NCBI RefSeq assembly: GCF_007655255.1
Contig: NZ_VMYE01000001.1
Location: 62,001 to 126,000 of the forward strand
DNA from: Extensimonas perlucida
Lineage (GTDB): Bacteria; Pseudomonadota; Gammaproteobacteria; Burkholderiales; Burkholderiaceae_C
Length of the DNA stretch: 64,000 nucleotides
Direction of reading: 5' to 3'
The notes beneath the pieces were generated by a model. The model was given only the letters and a program-made list of their open reading frames with translations, had not been told where the DNA came from and did not search any database. Below are positions 31,407 through 39,656 of this stretch, piece after piece; position 1 is the first letter of the stretch; every line of letters begins with the position of its first letter. The translations under genes were made by a program, and so were the position numbers.

Positions 31407-31434
31407 CGACCCACATCGTGGGTCGTTTTGTTTT
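31407..31434 (+). terminator. Intrinsic terminator of the S10 operon
   Basis: CGACCCAC-ATC-GTGGGTCG is an 8-bp stem with a 3-base loop followed by TTTTGTTTT. A second copy of ACGACCCAC just upstream (31392-31400) can also pair with the right arm. It lies 50 bases after rpsQ and marks a true operon end. Confidence 0.88.
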
Positions 31435-31493
31435 GTGGGCCTTGCTTTGCGGGCGCATGGTGCGCTCCGGCGAGCCCCCGGAGGAGAAACTTC

Positions 31494-32009
31494 ATGATCA
31501 AAGTCGGAGATAAGCTGCCTGCCGTCACGCTGATGGAATACATAGACACGCCCACCGAAGGGTGCAGCCTGGGCCCCAATCCGGTGCCCGTGGAGCAGGC
31601 GGCTGCGGGCAAGACCATTGCGTTGTTTGCGGTGCCCGGTGCGTTTACACCGACCTGCTCTGCCAAGCACTTGCCGGGGTACGTCGAGAAGGCCGCGGAA
31701 TTCAAGGCCGCCGGCGTCGATGAAATCTGGTGCTTGAGCGTGAACGACGCCTTCGTGATGGGCGCCTGGGGGCGCGAGCAGAACGCGCAAGGCAAGGTGC
31801 GCATGCTGGCCGATGGGGATGCGGAGTTTGCCAAGGCCACCGGTCTGACGCTGGACTTGACTGGCAAGGGGCTGGGGCTGCGCAGCAACCGCTACTCCAT
31901 GCTGGTGCGTGACGGCAAGGTGTTGACGCTGAACGTCGAAGGGCCGGGCAAGTTCGAGGTCAGCGATGCCGACACCTTGCTCGCCCAAGCCAAAAGCCTC
32001 AAGGGCTAA
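31494..32009 (+). CDS. Peroxiredoxin (Prx5-type, redoxin family)
   Basis: A 171-residue peroxiredoxin reducing hydrogen peroxide or alkyl hydroperoxides. The peroxidatic cysteine sits in ALFAVPGAFTPTCSAKHLPG (Cys near residue 54), and the Prx5/AhpC-TSA order VWCLSVNDAFVMGAW-like segment (EIWCLSVNDAFVMGAWG) and GLGLRSNRYSMLV follow. Start at 31494 has GGAGGAG upstream. It begins just past the S10 terminator, so it has its own transcript. Confidence 0.94.
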   Translation: MIKVGDKLPAVTLMEYIDTPTEGCSLGPNPVPVEQAAAGKTIALFAVPGAFTPTCSAKHLPGYVEKAAEFKAAGVDEIWCLSVNDAFVMGAWGREQNAQGKVRMLADGDAEFAKATGLTLDLTGKGLGLRSNRYSMLVRDGKVLTLNVEGPGKFEVSDADTLLAQAKSLKG

Positions 32010-32030
32010 TGGCGCATGATGCTCCTCGGA

Positions 32031-32058
32031 TAGGAGCTACTTGCGCTTGATGTGACTG
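32031..32058 (+). repeat. Short dispersed intergenic motif, copy A
   Basis: AGGAGCTACTTGCGCTTGAT and the bases after it match the motif at 33911-33937 at about 22 of 27 positions. It lies just past the peroxiredoxin stop. A weaker relative is seen near 8674-8690. Similar motifs are, from general experience, common between genes in Comamonadaceae. Confidence 0.5.
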
Positions 32059-32093
32059 GGCTGGAGGCCAAAAAGGCTTCCAGCCTGCGGGGT

Positions 32094-32585
32094 TCAATCG
32101 ATCTCCACCTTGAGGTAGTGTGCCCCGGGAATCGGGCTGTGGTAGTAGGGTGGAATCTCCGTGAAGCCCAGGCCGGCATACAGGGCGCGTGCCGACTCCA
32201 TCTCATCGAGCGTGTCGAGCAGCACGCAGGCGTAGCCCGACTGCCGCGCCGCGTCCAAAATGGCCTGCGCCAGTTCGCGCCCGAGCCCGAAGCCGCGGAA
32301 GGCCTTGCGCACGTAAAGGCGCTTCATCTCGGCGGCATTGGGGTAGTCGGCATTGTCCAGCGGGCGCAGCGCGCAGCAGCCCGCGATGGCGCCGTCGATG
32401 TGCGCCAGCAGCAAGCAGCCGCGTGGCGGGGCGTATTCGCCGGGCAACGCTGCGAGTTCGGCCTCGAAATCCTGAAAGCACAGGTCTATGCTGAGGCTGT
32501 TAGCGTATTCTCGAAAGATCGTGCGCGTCGCCTCGATCTCCTCGGCGGTCGAAGGCGTCAGCAAAGTGATCTGGGGCTTGTCCAC
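32094..32585 (-). CDS. GNAT-family N-acetyltransferase
   Basis: A 163-residue single-domain GNAT. The acetyl-CoA-binding motif A is visible as EMKRLYVRKAFRGFGLGRELAQAIL (split around RGFGLG, residues near 95-100), and motif B as ALYAGLGFTEIPPYY. The acceptor cannot be predicted. Monocistronic on the minus strand, between the peroxiredoxin and cytochrome genes. Confidence 0.88.
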   Translation of the reverse strand: MDKPQITLLTPSTAEEIEATRTIFREYANSLSIDLCFQDFEAELAALPGEYAPPRGCLLLAHIDGAIAGCCALRPLDNADYPNAAEMKRLYVRKAFRGFGLGRELAQAILDAARQSGYACVLLDTLDEMESARALYAGLGFTEIPPYYHSPIPGAHYLKVEID

Positions 32586-32627
32586 AGTGGCAAGAAAAAA
32601 GCATGTATGCGCAGCACAGTGTACCGA

Positions 32628-33296
32628 TCACATGACATCGAGCCGCGACACCCACCATGCGAGCGCCGCGCACAGCGCGAACAGTACCAAAGCCCCCAGG
32701 CGCGTCCAGGCGTCGTCGCGCGCAGCGGGCACGGGCATGGGCAATTGCTTGTCACCGCTCAGCATAGGCGGCACCAGGGCCTGCTTTTTTTTCACGGTGT
32801 AAAAGACGATGCTCAGCACGTGCAGCGTCACCAGCGCCAGCAGCAGCAATTTACCGACCTCGGTGTGGTAGGCCGTCGCCAGCTCCACGGTGGCGCTGGA
32901 GATGAAGCGCGTGAGCGGCCCGGCGAAGGCGATTTCGTCGTCGCTCAGTAGGCCCGAGCCTACTTGCGCCGCCAGCAGCAGCAGCATGGCGAGCACCGAC
33001 CAAGCCCCCAGGGGGTTGTGCCCGACCAGATCGGCGGGATCGTGGATGCCGCGCAGGTAGCGCAGCGCTCTGGCGGGGGACGATAAAAACGTGCCAAAGC
33101 GCGACCAGTGCCCGCCCACGAAGCCCCAGACCAGCCGAAACAGCAGCAGCGCGAGCATCGTGTACCCCAGACGGAAATGCCACACCATGGCGTTGCCGCC
33201 GATTTCGGCCGTGACGACCAGGCTGACGACGCACACGACCAGCGCCCAGTGAAACAGGCGTGTCGGAAGATCCCAGATGCGAACGGTGTAAACCAT
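32628..33296 (-). CDS. Cytochrome b561-type membrane protein
   Basis: A 222-residue di-haem b-type cytochrome (Ni/Fe-hydrogenase cytochrome-b-like family). Four membrane helices are visible, with haem-ligand histidines in TRLFHWALVV, MVWHFRLGY, YHTEVGK and LVTLHVLSIV. Start MVYTVRIWD at 33296; an earlier in-frame start at 33326 reaches into the divergent control region. Its neighbour in divergent orientation encodes cytochrome c', a pairing often seen, so electron transfer between membrane quinol and periplasm is likely. Confidence 0.9.
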   Translation of the reverse strand: MVYTVRIWDLPTRLFHWALVVCVVSLVVTAEIGGNAMVWHFRLGYTMLALLLFRLVWGFVGGHWSRFGTFLSSPARALRYLRGIHDPADLVGHNPLGAWSVLAMLLLLAAQVGSGLLSDDEIAFAGPLTRFISSATVELATAYHTEVGKLLLLALVTLHVLSIVFYTVKKKQALVPPMLSGDKQLPMPVPAARDDAWTRLGALVLFALCAALAWWVSRLDVM

Positions 33297-33442
33297 GAAA
33301 ATGCGCTCCCAGCGAAGAGCGCACATTGTGCAGGATGGCCGTCAGGCAGACCGGCAATGCCCGAGTGCCATGCACATGCAAAGGCAGACTGCGGCATACT
33401 TGCGCGCTGCAATTTCCCCCCCCATCCCCAAGGAGCTCAACC

Positions 33443-33889
33443 ATGAAAGCTTTTGCTGCCCTCATTCTTGCCGTCGCCGCCGCGGGCGCGAGCGCGCCGG
33501 CCGCCGCGCAGTTCGCTAAAGCTCACGACGCGATCGAATACCGCCAAGGTGCGCTGTTCGTCATCGGTCAGCATTTCGGACGCATAGGCGCGATGGTCAA
33601 CGGCAAGGCACCGTTCGACGCCAAGGCCGCGCAGGAGAACGCCGAACTGGTGGCAAGCCTGGCCAAGCTGCCCTGGGCCGCCTTTGGGCCGGGCACGGAG
33701 GGCGGCAAGGCCAAGCCTGCCGTCTGGAAGGAATCCGCCAAATTCAAGGAGGACGCGGAAAAGTTCGAGGCCGAGGCAGCGAAGCTCGTGGCCGCCACCA
33801 AGACCGGCAATCTGGAGCAGATCAAGACGGCTTTCGGCGCCACGGCCAATACCTGCAAGGCTTGCCACGACGACTTCCGCAGCAAGTGA
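33443..33889 (+). CDS. Cytochrome c' (periplasmic)
   Basis: A 148-residue secreted protein: signal peptide MKAFAALILAVAAAGASAPAAAQ cleaved after AAAQ-type site, then a four-helix-bundle domain ending in the covalent haem motif CKACH about 10 residues from the C-terminus, diagnostic for cytochrome c'. Such proteins bind NO and are tied to nitric oxide resistance or electron transfer. ATG at 33443 has AAGGAG upstream. Divergent from the cytochrome b561 gene. Confidence 0.95.
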   Translation: MKAFAALILAVAAAGASAPAAAQFAKAHDAIEYRQGALFVIGQHFGRIGAMVNGKAPFDAKAAQENAELVASLAKLPWAAFGPGTEGGKAKPAVWKESAKFKEDAEKFEAEAAKLVAATKTGNLEQIKTAFGATANTCKACHDDFRSK

Positions 33890-33910
33890 TGTGCGATTTG
33901 CTCTTTTTAT

Positions 33911-33937
33911 AAGAGCTGCTTGCGCTTGATATACCTG
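33911..33937 (+). repeat. Short dispersed intergenic motif, copy B
   Basis: AAGAGCTGCTTGCGCTTGAT followed by ATACCTG, matching the motif at 32031-32058. It lies just past the cytochrome c' stop, in the convergent gap before the TlpA-like gene. The position after a gene end is shared with copy A. Confidence 0.5.
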
Positions 33938-33977
33938 CTTTTTCGGCCGATTTCATTGCAAATCGGCCGCTGCGTTT

Positions 33978-34490
33978 TCACCCTTCGGCGAGCAGCTTTT
34001 CGATCAGCCGGTGCAGCTCGGCAAAGTCGGGCGCGCCCACGTAGCGCTTGACGATCTCGCCGCGCTTGTTGACGATAAAGGTGGTCGGGGTCAGCTTCAC
34101 GTCGCCCCAGGCCCGCGCCGCGGCGCCGGTGTTGTCCAGGGCGACCTTGAATGGCAGTTTGCGGCTTTGGGCGAAGTTGAGCACGTAGCTCGGCGGGTCG
34201 TAGCTCATGGCCACGGCCAGCGTGTCGAAGCCGCGGGCGTGGTATTTGTCGTAGGTGGCGACGATCTGCGGCATTTCGGCCACGCAGGTGGTGCAGCTCG
34301 TGGCCCAGAAGTTGACCAGCGTGACCTTGCCGCGCAGGTCCGCGGTCGTCTGGCGCGAGCCGTCGAGCAGCACGAAGGTGGATTCGGGCGCGGGTGCGCG
34401 GCCCGACCCCAGATAGACCCAGGCCCCGACGAGAGCCAACACGGCCAGGGCCGCGACGACAGCCCCGCGTTTCCATTGCTTGATCTGCAT
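33978..34490 (-). CDS. TlpA-family thiol-disulfide oxidoreductase
   Basis: A 170-residue membrane-anchored thioredoxin-like protein. One N-terminal hydrophobic helix (VVAALAVLALVGAWVYL) precedes the periplasmic domain with the CXXC site in VNFWATSCTTCVAEMP and the cis-proline segment KLTPTTFIV. Such proteins reduce cysteines of apocytochromes or of Sco-type factors. Start ATG at 34490; an in-frame ATG at 34502 is possible. It sits beside cytochrome genes, consistent with cytochrome c maturation, though this is inference. Confidence 0.92.
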   Translation of the reverse strand: MQIKQWKRGAVVAALAVLALVGAWVYLGSGRAPAPESTFVLLDGSRQTTADLRGKVTLVNFWATSCTTCVAEMPQIVATYDKYHARGFDTLAVAMSYDPPSYVLNFAQSRKLPFKVALDNTGAAARAWGDVKLTPTTFIVNKRGEIVKRYVGAPDFAELHRLIEKLLAEG

Positions 34491-34599
34491 GGCAATTTCC
34501 ATAAAACCGTGATTGTGCAAGAGCGCGTGATTCTGCGCATGAGACGGCCAGGAATGAAAAAAGTTCGCGACGGCATGGCGGGCTGCTGATAATTGACGC

Positions 34600-35151
34600 A
34601 TGCGTATCCAACGAAACATGCGGGCACTGTGCGCAGTCGGCTTGCTGCCATTGCTGCTGGCCGGTTGCAGCCCGGCGCTGAACTGGCGCAGCGTGCCGCT
34701 CGAGGGGGCCGCGCTCAGCGTCGCGCTGCCCTGCAAGCCCGACCGCGCCGTGCGCGCGGTGGACCTGGGCGGCGTCAAGGCCGATCTGGCCATGGTGGGT
34801 TGCGAGGCTGATGGCGCGCTGTTTGCCGTGTCGCAGCTGGCACTGGCCGATCCCGCGCAGGCGAGCGCTACGCTGGGGCGCTGGCGTGCTGCGGTGCTCG
34901 CGCGGCTGGGAGCTTCGGCGCGCGTCGTCCTCGAGCAAGACTTTGCCCCGCGTGGTTCCTTGCCATTGCCGGGTGCCGTGCGCATCGTGGCGCATGGGCA
35001 GCGGCCAGAGGGCGGCGCCGTCACGCTGCAGGCGGTCTGGTTTGCGCGCGCCCTGGGGCCGCAGGTGCGGCTGTACCATGCCGCGCTCTACACGAACAAG
35101 GCCCGGCCCGCGTTGGCGGACAGTTTTTTTGACGGACTGACGCTGCAATGA
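34600..35151 (+). CDS. Predicted lipoprotein, unknown function
   Basis: A 183-residue protein with a lipoprotein signal: Arg-rich start, hydrophobic LCAVGLLPLLLAGC and the lipobox LLAGC with Cys at residue 23. The mature part includes LPCKPDRAVRAVDLGG and has no recognised domain. An alternative start at 34618 would still leave the lipobox. It is divergent from the TlpA-like gene. A MITE-like element begins 16 bases after its stop. Confidence 0.8.
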   Translation: MRIQRNMRALCAVGLLPLLLAGCSPALNWRSVPLEGAALSVALPCKPDRAVRAVDLGGVKADLAMVGCEADGALFAVSQLALADPAQASATLGRWRAAVLARLGASARVVLEQDFAPRGSLPLPGAVRIVAHGQRPEGGAVTLQAVWFARALGPQVRLYHAALYTNKARPALADSFFDGLTLQ

Positions 35152-35167
35152 CCGGCGCGTTTCGACG

Positions 35168-35336
35168 CTGGGAGCCTGTCGGACTTTGGGCGTCGATAGC
35201 GAGAAGGCGCCCCAGCGAGGCCAGTTTTTGCCGGATTCGCCGCCCCATAGAGGTGCTATGGGGCAAGAAGACGATAAAAAATGGGCCGCTGCGGCGCATT
35301 CGCAGCCGACGATTCCAAAGTCCGACAGGCTCCTGG
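35168..35336 (+). mobile_element. MITE-like element, copy 4 (161 bp plus CTGG duplication)
   Basis: The element is 35172-35332, flanked by CTGG at 35168-35171 and 35333-35336. Both ends are perfect (GAGCCTGTCGGACTTTGG and its complement). The interior palindrome is GCCCCATAG-AGGTG-CTATGGGGC. This is the best-preserved copy. Four of its six frames have no stop codon. Confidence 0.92.
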
Positions 35337-35435
35337 GGTGTTTGTTCTGCGGTGCAGCCTTCAGCCCCGTGGCCAGGCGCTGTGCTCCCCTTCCTGCTGC
35401 CTACATAGCGCACGCGATAATGTGCGGCTGATTCC

Positions 35436-35888
35436 ATGAGCACCAACATTTTCATCATCGCCCACGCGCCCCTGGCCCATGCGCTGCGGGAGTGCGCCTT
35501 GCACGTGTTTGCCGATTGCGGGTCGGCCGTGCTGGCACTCGACGTGCAGCCCCATGTGCCGCCCGAAGAGTCGCTCGCGCTGGCGCAAACCCTGCTGCGC
35601 CGATTCGGCACCGAGCCTACGCTGATCCTGACGGACGTGTTTGGTGCCACGCCCTGCAACATCGCGCAGCGCCTGATCGACGGCGTGCACGCGCGCCTGG
35701 TCACGGGCGTGAACCTGCCCATGCTGCTGCGCGCCATCAGCTACCGCGCCGAGCCGCTAGAGGCCGTGGCCTCGCGTGCGGTGGTGGGTGGCATGCAGGG
35801 GGTGATGCAGGTCGCCGCCACTGCGCCGCAGTACCAGACGTTTCGCCGCAACTCCCATGATCAAGACCCGTACTCTCATCAGCAATAA
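35436..35888 (+). CDS. PTS EIIA component, mannose/fructose (EIIA-Man) type
   Basis: A 150-residue EIIA of the mannose family with the phospho-accepting His in NIFIIAHAPLAHAL (His10). Later segments TLILTDVFGATPCNIAQRL and VTGVNLPMLLRAI fit. No EIIB or EIIC genes are nearby, which in betaproteobacteria marks a regulatory rather than sugar-transporting branch. Its 3' end overlaps ptsH by 32 bases. Confidence 0.92.
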   Translation: MSTNIFIIAHAPLAHALRECALHVFADCGSAVLALDVQPHVPPEESLALAQTLLRRFGTEPTLILTDVFGATPCNIAQRLIDGVHARLVTGVNLPMLLRAISYRAEPLEAVASRAVVGGMQGVMQVAATAPQYQTFRRNSHDQDPYSHQQ

Positions 35889-36126
35889 GCTGGGCCTGCA
35901 TGCCCGCGCCTCGGCCAAGCTCACCAAGCTCGCGAGCAGCTTCCCGTGCGAGGTGTTCCTGAGCCGCGGCGAGCGCCGCATCAATGCCAAGAGCATCATG
36001 GGGGTGATGATGCTTGCCGCGGGCATGGGTACCGAGGTCGAAGTCGAAACCAGCGGCGAACGCGAGCAGGAGGCCATGGACGCGCTGCTGGCCCTGATTG
36101 CCGACAAGTTCGGCGAAGGCGAATAA
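35857..36126 (+). CDS. ptsH: Phosphocarrier protein HPr
   Basis: An 89-residue HPr. The active histidine is in NKLGLHARASAKLTKLA (near residue 15) and the regulatory serine segment is INAKSIMGVMMLAAGMG (Ser near 46), the latter being the HPr kinase target where that enzyme exists. It overlaps the EIIA gene and precedes ptsI by 23 bases. Confidence 0.96.
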   Translation: MIKTRTLISNKLGLHARASAKLTKLASSFPCEVFLSRGERRINAKSIMGVMMLAAGMGTEVEVETSGEREQEAMDALLALIADKFGEGE

Positions 36127-36149
36127 GCCGCGGACAAAGGCACGCGCTC

Positions 36150-37904
36150 ATGAGCTTTGCCATCCACGGTCTTGCGGTTGCACGCGGCATCGCCATAGGG
36201 CGGGCCGTGCTGGTGGCGTCGAGCCGCGTCGAAGTCGCGCACTATTTCATCGAGCCCGAGCAGGTGGAGGCGGAGATCGAGCGCGTGCGCCGGGGCCGCA
36301 ACGCCGTGGTCGAGGAGCTGCAGCGTCTGCAGGCCGAGATGCCGCACGACGCCCCGCCGGAGATTGCCGCGCTGCTCGACGTGCACCTGATGCTGTTGCA
36401 GGACGAAACCTTGAGCGAAGGGGTCAAGCAGTGGATCAGCCGGCGGCTCTACAACGGCGAATGGGCGCTGACCACGCAGCTCGAAGTGCTCGCGCGCCAG
36501 TTCGACGAAATGGAGGACGATTACCTGCGCGAGCGCAAGGCCGACCTCGAGCAGGTGGTCGAGCGCATCCTGCGCCACATGAAGGGCACGCCGCCACCCG
36601 TGGCGGCGCCTGCGAGCGGCCCGCGGCGCCAGACTGCGCAGGACCTGCTGCTCGACGGCAGTGTCGATGTGCCGCTGGTGCTGCTGGCGCACGACCTCTC
36701 GCCCGCCGACATGCTGCAGTTCAAGCAAAGCGTGTTCGCGGGCTTCGTGACCGACGTGGGCGGCAAGACTTCGCACACCGCCATCATCGCGCGCAGCATG
36801 GACATCCCGGCCGTGGTGGGGGCGCGCACTGCGAGCCAGCTCGTGCGCCAGGACGATTGGGTGATCATCGATGGCGATGCGGGCGTGCTCATCGTCGATC
36901 CCTCGCCCCTGGTGCTGGCCGAATACGGCTTTCACCAGCGCCAGTCCGCGCTCGAGCGCGAACGCCTGGCGCGCCTGCTGCACACGCCCGCGGTGACGCT
37001 GGACGGCGAGCCGATCGAGCTGCTCGCGAACATCGAGCAGCCCACCGACGCCGCGGCCGCAGTGCAGGCCGGCGCCATGGGCGTGGGGCTGTTTCGCAGT
37101 GAGTTTTTGTTCATGGGGCGCGCAGGCAGACTGCCCGACGAGGACGCGCAATACCGCGCCTATTGCGCCGCCATCGAGGGCATGCAGGGGCTGCCCGTGA
37201 CCATTCGCACCATAGACGTGGGTGCGGACAAACAGCTCGACAAAACCTTCAAGGACGAGCACCTGAACCCGGCACTGGGCCTGCGCGCGATCCGCTGGAG
37301 TCTGGCCGACCCGGCCATGTTCCGCACGCAGCTGCGCGCGGTGCTGCGCGCCGCTGCGCACGGCCCGGTGAAGCTGCTGTTTCCCATGCTCGCGCATGTG
37401 CACGAAATCGAGCAGACGCTGGCGCAGCTGGACCTGGCGCGCACCGAGCTCGAGGCGCGCGGTGTGGCCTACGGCGCCTTGCAGCTCGGCGCCATGATCG
37501 AAATCCCCGCGGCTGCGCTGACGGTACATACTTTTTTGCGTTACTTCGACTTCCTCTCGATCGGCACGAACGACCTGATCCAGTACACGCTGGCCATAGA
37601 CCGCGCCGACGAATCCGTGGCGCACCTGTACGACCCGCTGCACCCGGCAGTGCTGCGCCTCGTGGCCGAGGTCATCGCCGCGGGCCGCGCGCAGGGCAAG
37701 AGCGTGAGCATGTGCGGCGAAACCGCGGGCGACGTGGGCATGACGCGGCTGCTGCTGGGGCTGGGGTTGCGCAGCTTTTCCATGCACCCGGCGCAAATCC
37801 TGGCCGTCAAGCAAGAAGTGCTGCGCGCCGACACGCGCCGCCTCGCGCCCTGGGCGCAGCAGGTGCTGGCGGGCGAGGCCTCGGCCAACCTGAGCGCCAG
37901 TTGA
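36150..37904 (+). CDS. ptsI: PTS enzyme I (PEP-protein phosphotransferase)
   Basis: A 584-residue enzyme I. The phospho-histidine site is GGKTSHTAIIARSMDIPAVVG near residue 210, split here as TSHTAIIARS, and the PEP-binding domain has FLSIGTNDLIQYTLAIDR and the catalytic cysteine in SMCGETAGD. It passes phosphate from PEP to HPr. Start ATG at 36150. Last gene of the EIIA-HPr-EI set. Confidence 0.97.
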   Translation: MSFAIHGLAVARGIAIGRAVLVASSRVEVAHYFIEPEQVEAEIERVRRGRNAVVEELQRLQAEMPHDAPPEIAALLDVHLMLLQDETLSEGVKQWISRRLYNGEWALTTQLEVLARQFDEMEDDYLRERKADLEQVVERILRHMKGTPPPVAAPASGPRRQTAQDLLLDGSVDVPLVLLAHDLSPADMLQFKQSVFAGFVTDVGGKTSHTAIIARSMDIPAVVGARTASQLVRQDDWVIIDGDAGVLIVDPSPLVLAEYGFHQRQSALERERLARLLHTPAVTLDGEPIELLANIEQPTDAAAAVQAGAMGVGLFRSEFLFMGRAGRLPDEDAQYRAYCAAIEGMQGLPVTIRTIDVGADKQLDKTFKDEHLNPALGLRAIRWSLADPAMFRTQLRAVLRAAAHGPVKLLFPMLAHVHEIEQTLAQLDLARTELEARGVAYGALQLGAMIEIPAAALTVHTFLRYFDFLSIGTNDLIQYTLAIDRADESVAHLYDPLHPAVLRLVAEVIAAGRAQGKSVSMCGETAGDVGMTRLLLGLGLRSFSMHPAQILAVKQEVLRADTRRLAPWAQQVLAGEASANLSAS

Positions 37905-37947
37905 TGCTCTTATAAGCAGAGCTATCTACGCACGTATTACGCGCGCC

Positions 37948-38790
37948 TTAATGCTTTTTCGCATCAATCAATAACGCCAGCCGTGGCAGCGCGGCGCACG
38001 CATTGGCCGTGGTCGCCCGCGCCAGTTCCTCCAGCGTCAGGCCGCGCAGCCCGGCCAGCACCTGGGCGATACGCGGCAGTTCGGCGGGGCTGTTGCGTTC
38101 TTGTGCCTGGCCTGCCATACGCGCCGCTGCAGGGGTGTAGAGCCATTGCGGCGGCATGTCGGGCGCGTCGGTTTCGAGCACCAGCGCGGCCAGCGGCAGC
38201 TGCGTGGCCAGGCGCCGCAGCTGCAGCGCGCGCTCGAAAGTGAGTGCGCCGCCAAAACCGAGCTTGAAGCCCAGCGCAACAAAGGCTTGCGCCTGCTGCA
38301 AGCTGCCGTTGAACGCATGCGCGATGCCGCCCGGCACCGGAATTTCGCGCAGCGCGCGCAGCAGGGCGTCGGCCGAGCGCCGCACGTGCAGGATCACCGG
38401 CAGGCCGAAGCGGCGCGCGAGCCGCAGCTGGGCACGGTAAAAGTGCAGCTGCCGCGCCGCATCGAGCCCCGGCACGAAATGGTCGAGCCCGATTTCGCCG
38501 ACCGCCACGAGGCGCGGGTCGCTGAGCTGCTGCGCGAGCAGCGCCTCGAGCGCGGCCAGGTCTTCGTCGGCTGCGGCGCCCGTGTAGAGCGGGTGGATGC
38601 CCAGCGCATAGCTGTCGCCAAAGCGCTGCGCGAGCCGCTGCACCGCGGGCCAGCCGGCGCGCGTGACGGCAGGCAGCACGCAGTGGCGCACGCCAAGCGC
38701 GGCGGCCTGCTGGCGCACAGCATCCATGTCGCGCGCGAATTCGGGGGCGTCGAGGTGGCAGTGGGTGTCTATGAAGCTGCAGCTTTCCAT
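37948..38790 (-). CDS. TatD-family metal-dependent hydrolase
   Basis: A 280-residue TIM-barrel hydrolase. Metal ligands are visible in FIDTHCHLDAPEF (HxH, residues near 9-13), VGEIGLDHF (Glu), PVILHVRRSAD (His), GIAHAFNG (His) and VLETDAPDM (Asp). Family members act as 3'-5' DNases or D-aminoacyl-tRNA deacylases. Exact function unassigned. It converges with ptsI. Confidence 0.92.
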   Translation of the reverse strand: MESCSFIDTHCHLDAPEFARDMDAVRQQAAALGVRHCVLPAVTRAGWPAVQRLAQRFGDSYALGIHPLYTGAAADEDLAALEALLAQQLSDPRLVAVGEIGLDHFVPGLDAARQLHFYRAQLRLARRFGLPVILHVRRSADALLRALREIPVPGGIAHAFNGSLQQAQAFVALGFKLGFGGALTFERALQLRRLATQLPLAALVLETDAPDMPPQWLYTPAAARMAGQAQERNSPAELPRIAQVLAGLRGLTLEELARATTANACAALPRLALLIDAKKH

Positions 38791-38849
38791 AGTAAAAAGC
38801 CCTGCTACACGGTAATAGACGTGCGCTAGAAGCTCTCTTTTTAGGAATC

Positions 38850-39521
38850 TCAGGCGAAAGTGATCCAGTCCGCGTGCTCGACTTCGTGCAGGTGCGGCAG
38901 GGTGTTGAAGGTCTGCAGCATGAGCCGCTTGGGAGAGACGCTGAACTCGGTCACGGCACTGTTGCGTATGCGCATGTTGAGCGCGATCGTCACTTCAGGC
39001 GCCGTGCCCAGCACCTCGCCCACCGCCGTGGAAATGGGCCCGCCGCTGCTCACGAGCAGCACGTTCTGCTGGGCGTGCTGGCTGCGCACCTGCTCGAGCA
39101 CGGCGCGCACACCGCCTGCAAACTCCTGCCAGCTCGGCATGCCGGCGGGGCTGATGGTGCCTGCCATCCACTGTGCGAGCGCGTCGCACAGCAGGCGGAA
39201 ATGCGCGCGGTACAGCGCCGGCGTGTCCGGGCGCGGCAGCGGCTCGGGGTGGATGGCGTGGATCAGCGCCTGGCTGTCGTACTCGTTGAGGCTGGGCAGC
39301 TCGACAGGCTGCAGTGCGGTTTGCAGGCCCGCGGCGATGCCTGCGAGCGTCTGGAGGTGGCGGCGCAGCGTGCCTGTGAGGATGGCGTCGAACCGCAGGC
39401 CGCGGGCGCGCCAGTGTGCGCCCAGCCGTTCGGCCTGGCGCTGGCCGAGCGCGCTGAGCTGGTCGTAGTCATGCGCGCCGAACGAGGCCTGGCCGTGGCG
39501 CACGAGGTAGAGGGTTCCCAT
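38850..39521 (-). CDS. Histidine phosphatase family protein
   Basis: A 223-residue phosphoglycerate-mutase-like phosphatase. The catalytic RHG motif is at the N-terminus (YLVRHGQASFGAHDYDQLS) and the second histidine is probably in the VLLVSSGGPIST segment, where the usual H is replaced by S-S-G; that key position should be checked. LSALGQRQAERLGAHW is the typical follow-on. Substrate unknown. Confidence 0.85.
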   Translation of the reverse strand: MGTLYLVRHGQASFGAHDYDQLSALGQRQAERLGAHWRARGLRFDAILTGTLRRHLQTLAGIAAGLQTALQPVELPSLNEYDSQALIHAIHPEPLPRPDTPALYRAHFRLLCDALAQWMAGTISPAGMPSWQEFAGGVRAVLEQVRSQHAQQNVLLVSSGGPISTAVGEVLGTAPEVTIALNMRIRNSAVTEFSVSPKRLMLQTFNTLPHLHEVEHADWITFA

Positions 39522-39656
39522 GTCGAAATTGTGGATGAAAAAGCCACTTTGTGCTTTTCACACAAGCGACGGCAGCTATTAGTTACGTAGCAATTGCGCG
39601 GTGTGGCGCAAGCGCTCCTCAGGAGTGCAAGGCGCCGACGGTGCACTGGCCGCGCG

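Noticed and set aside
35757-37814. 685-codon minus-strand frame opposite ptsH and ptsI
   Set aside because: Low-complexity shadow of the PTS genes.
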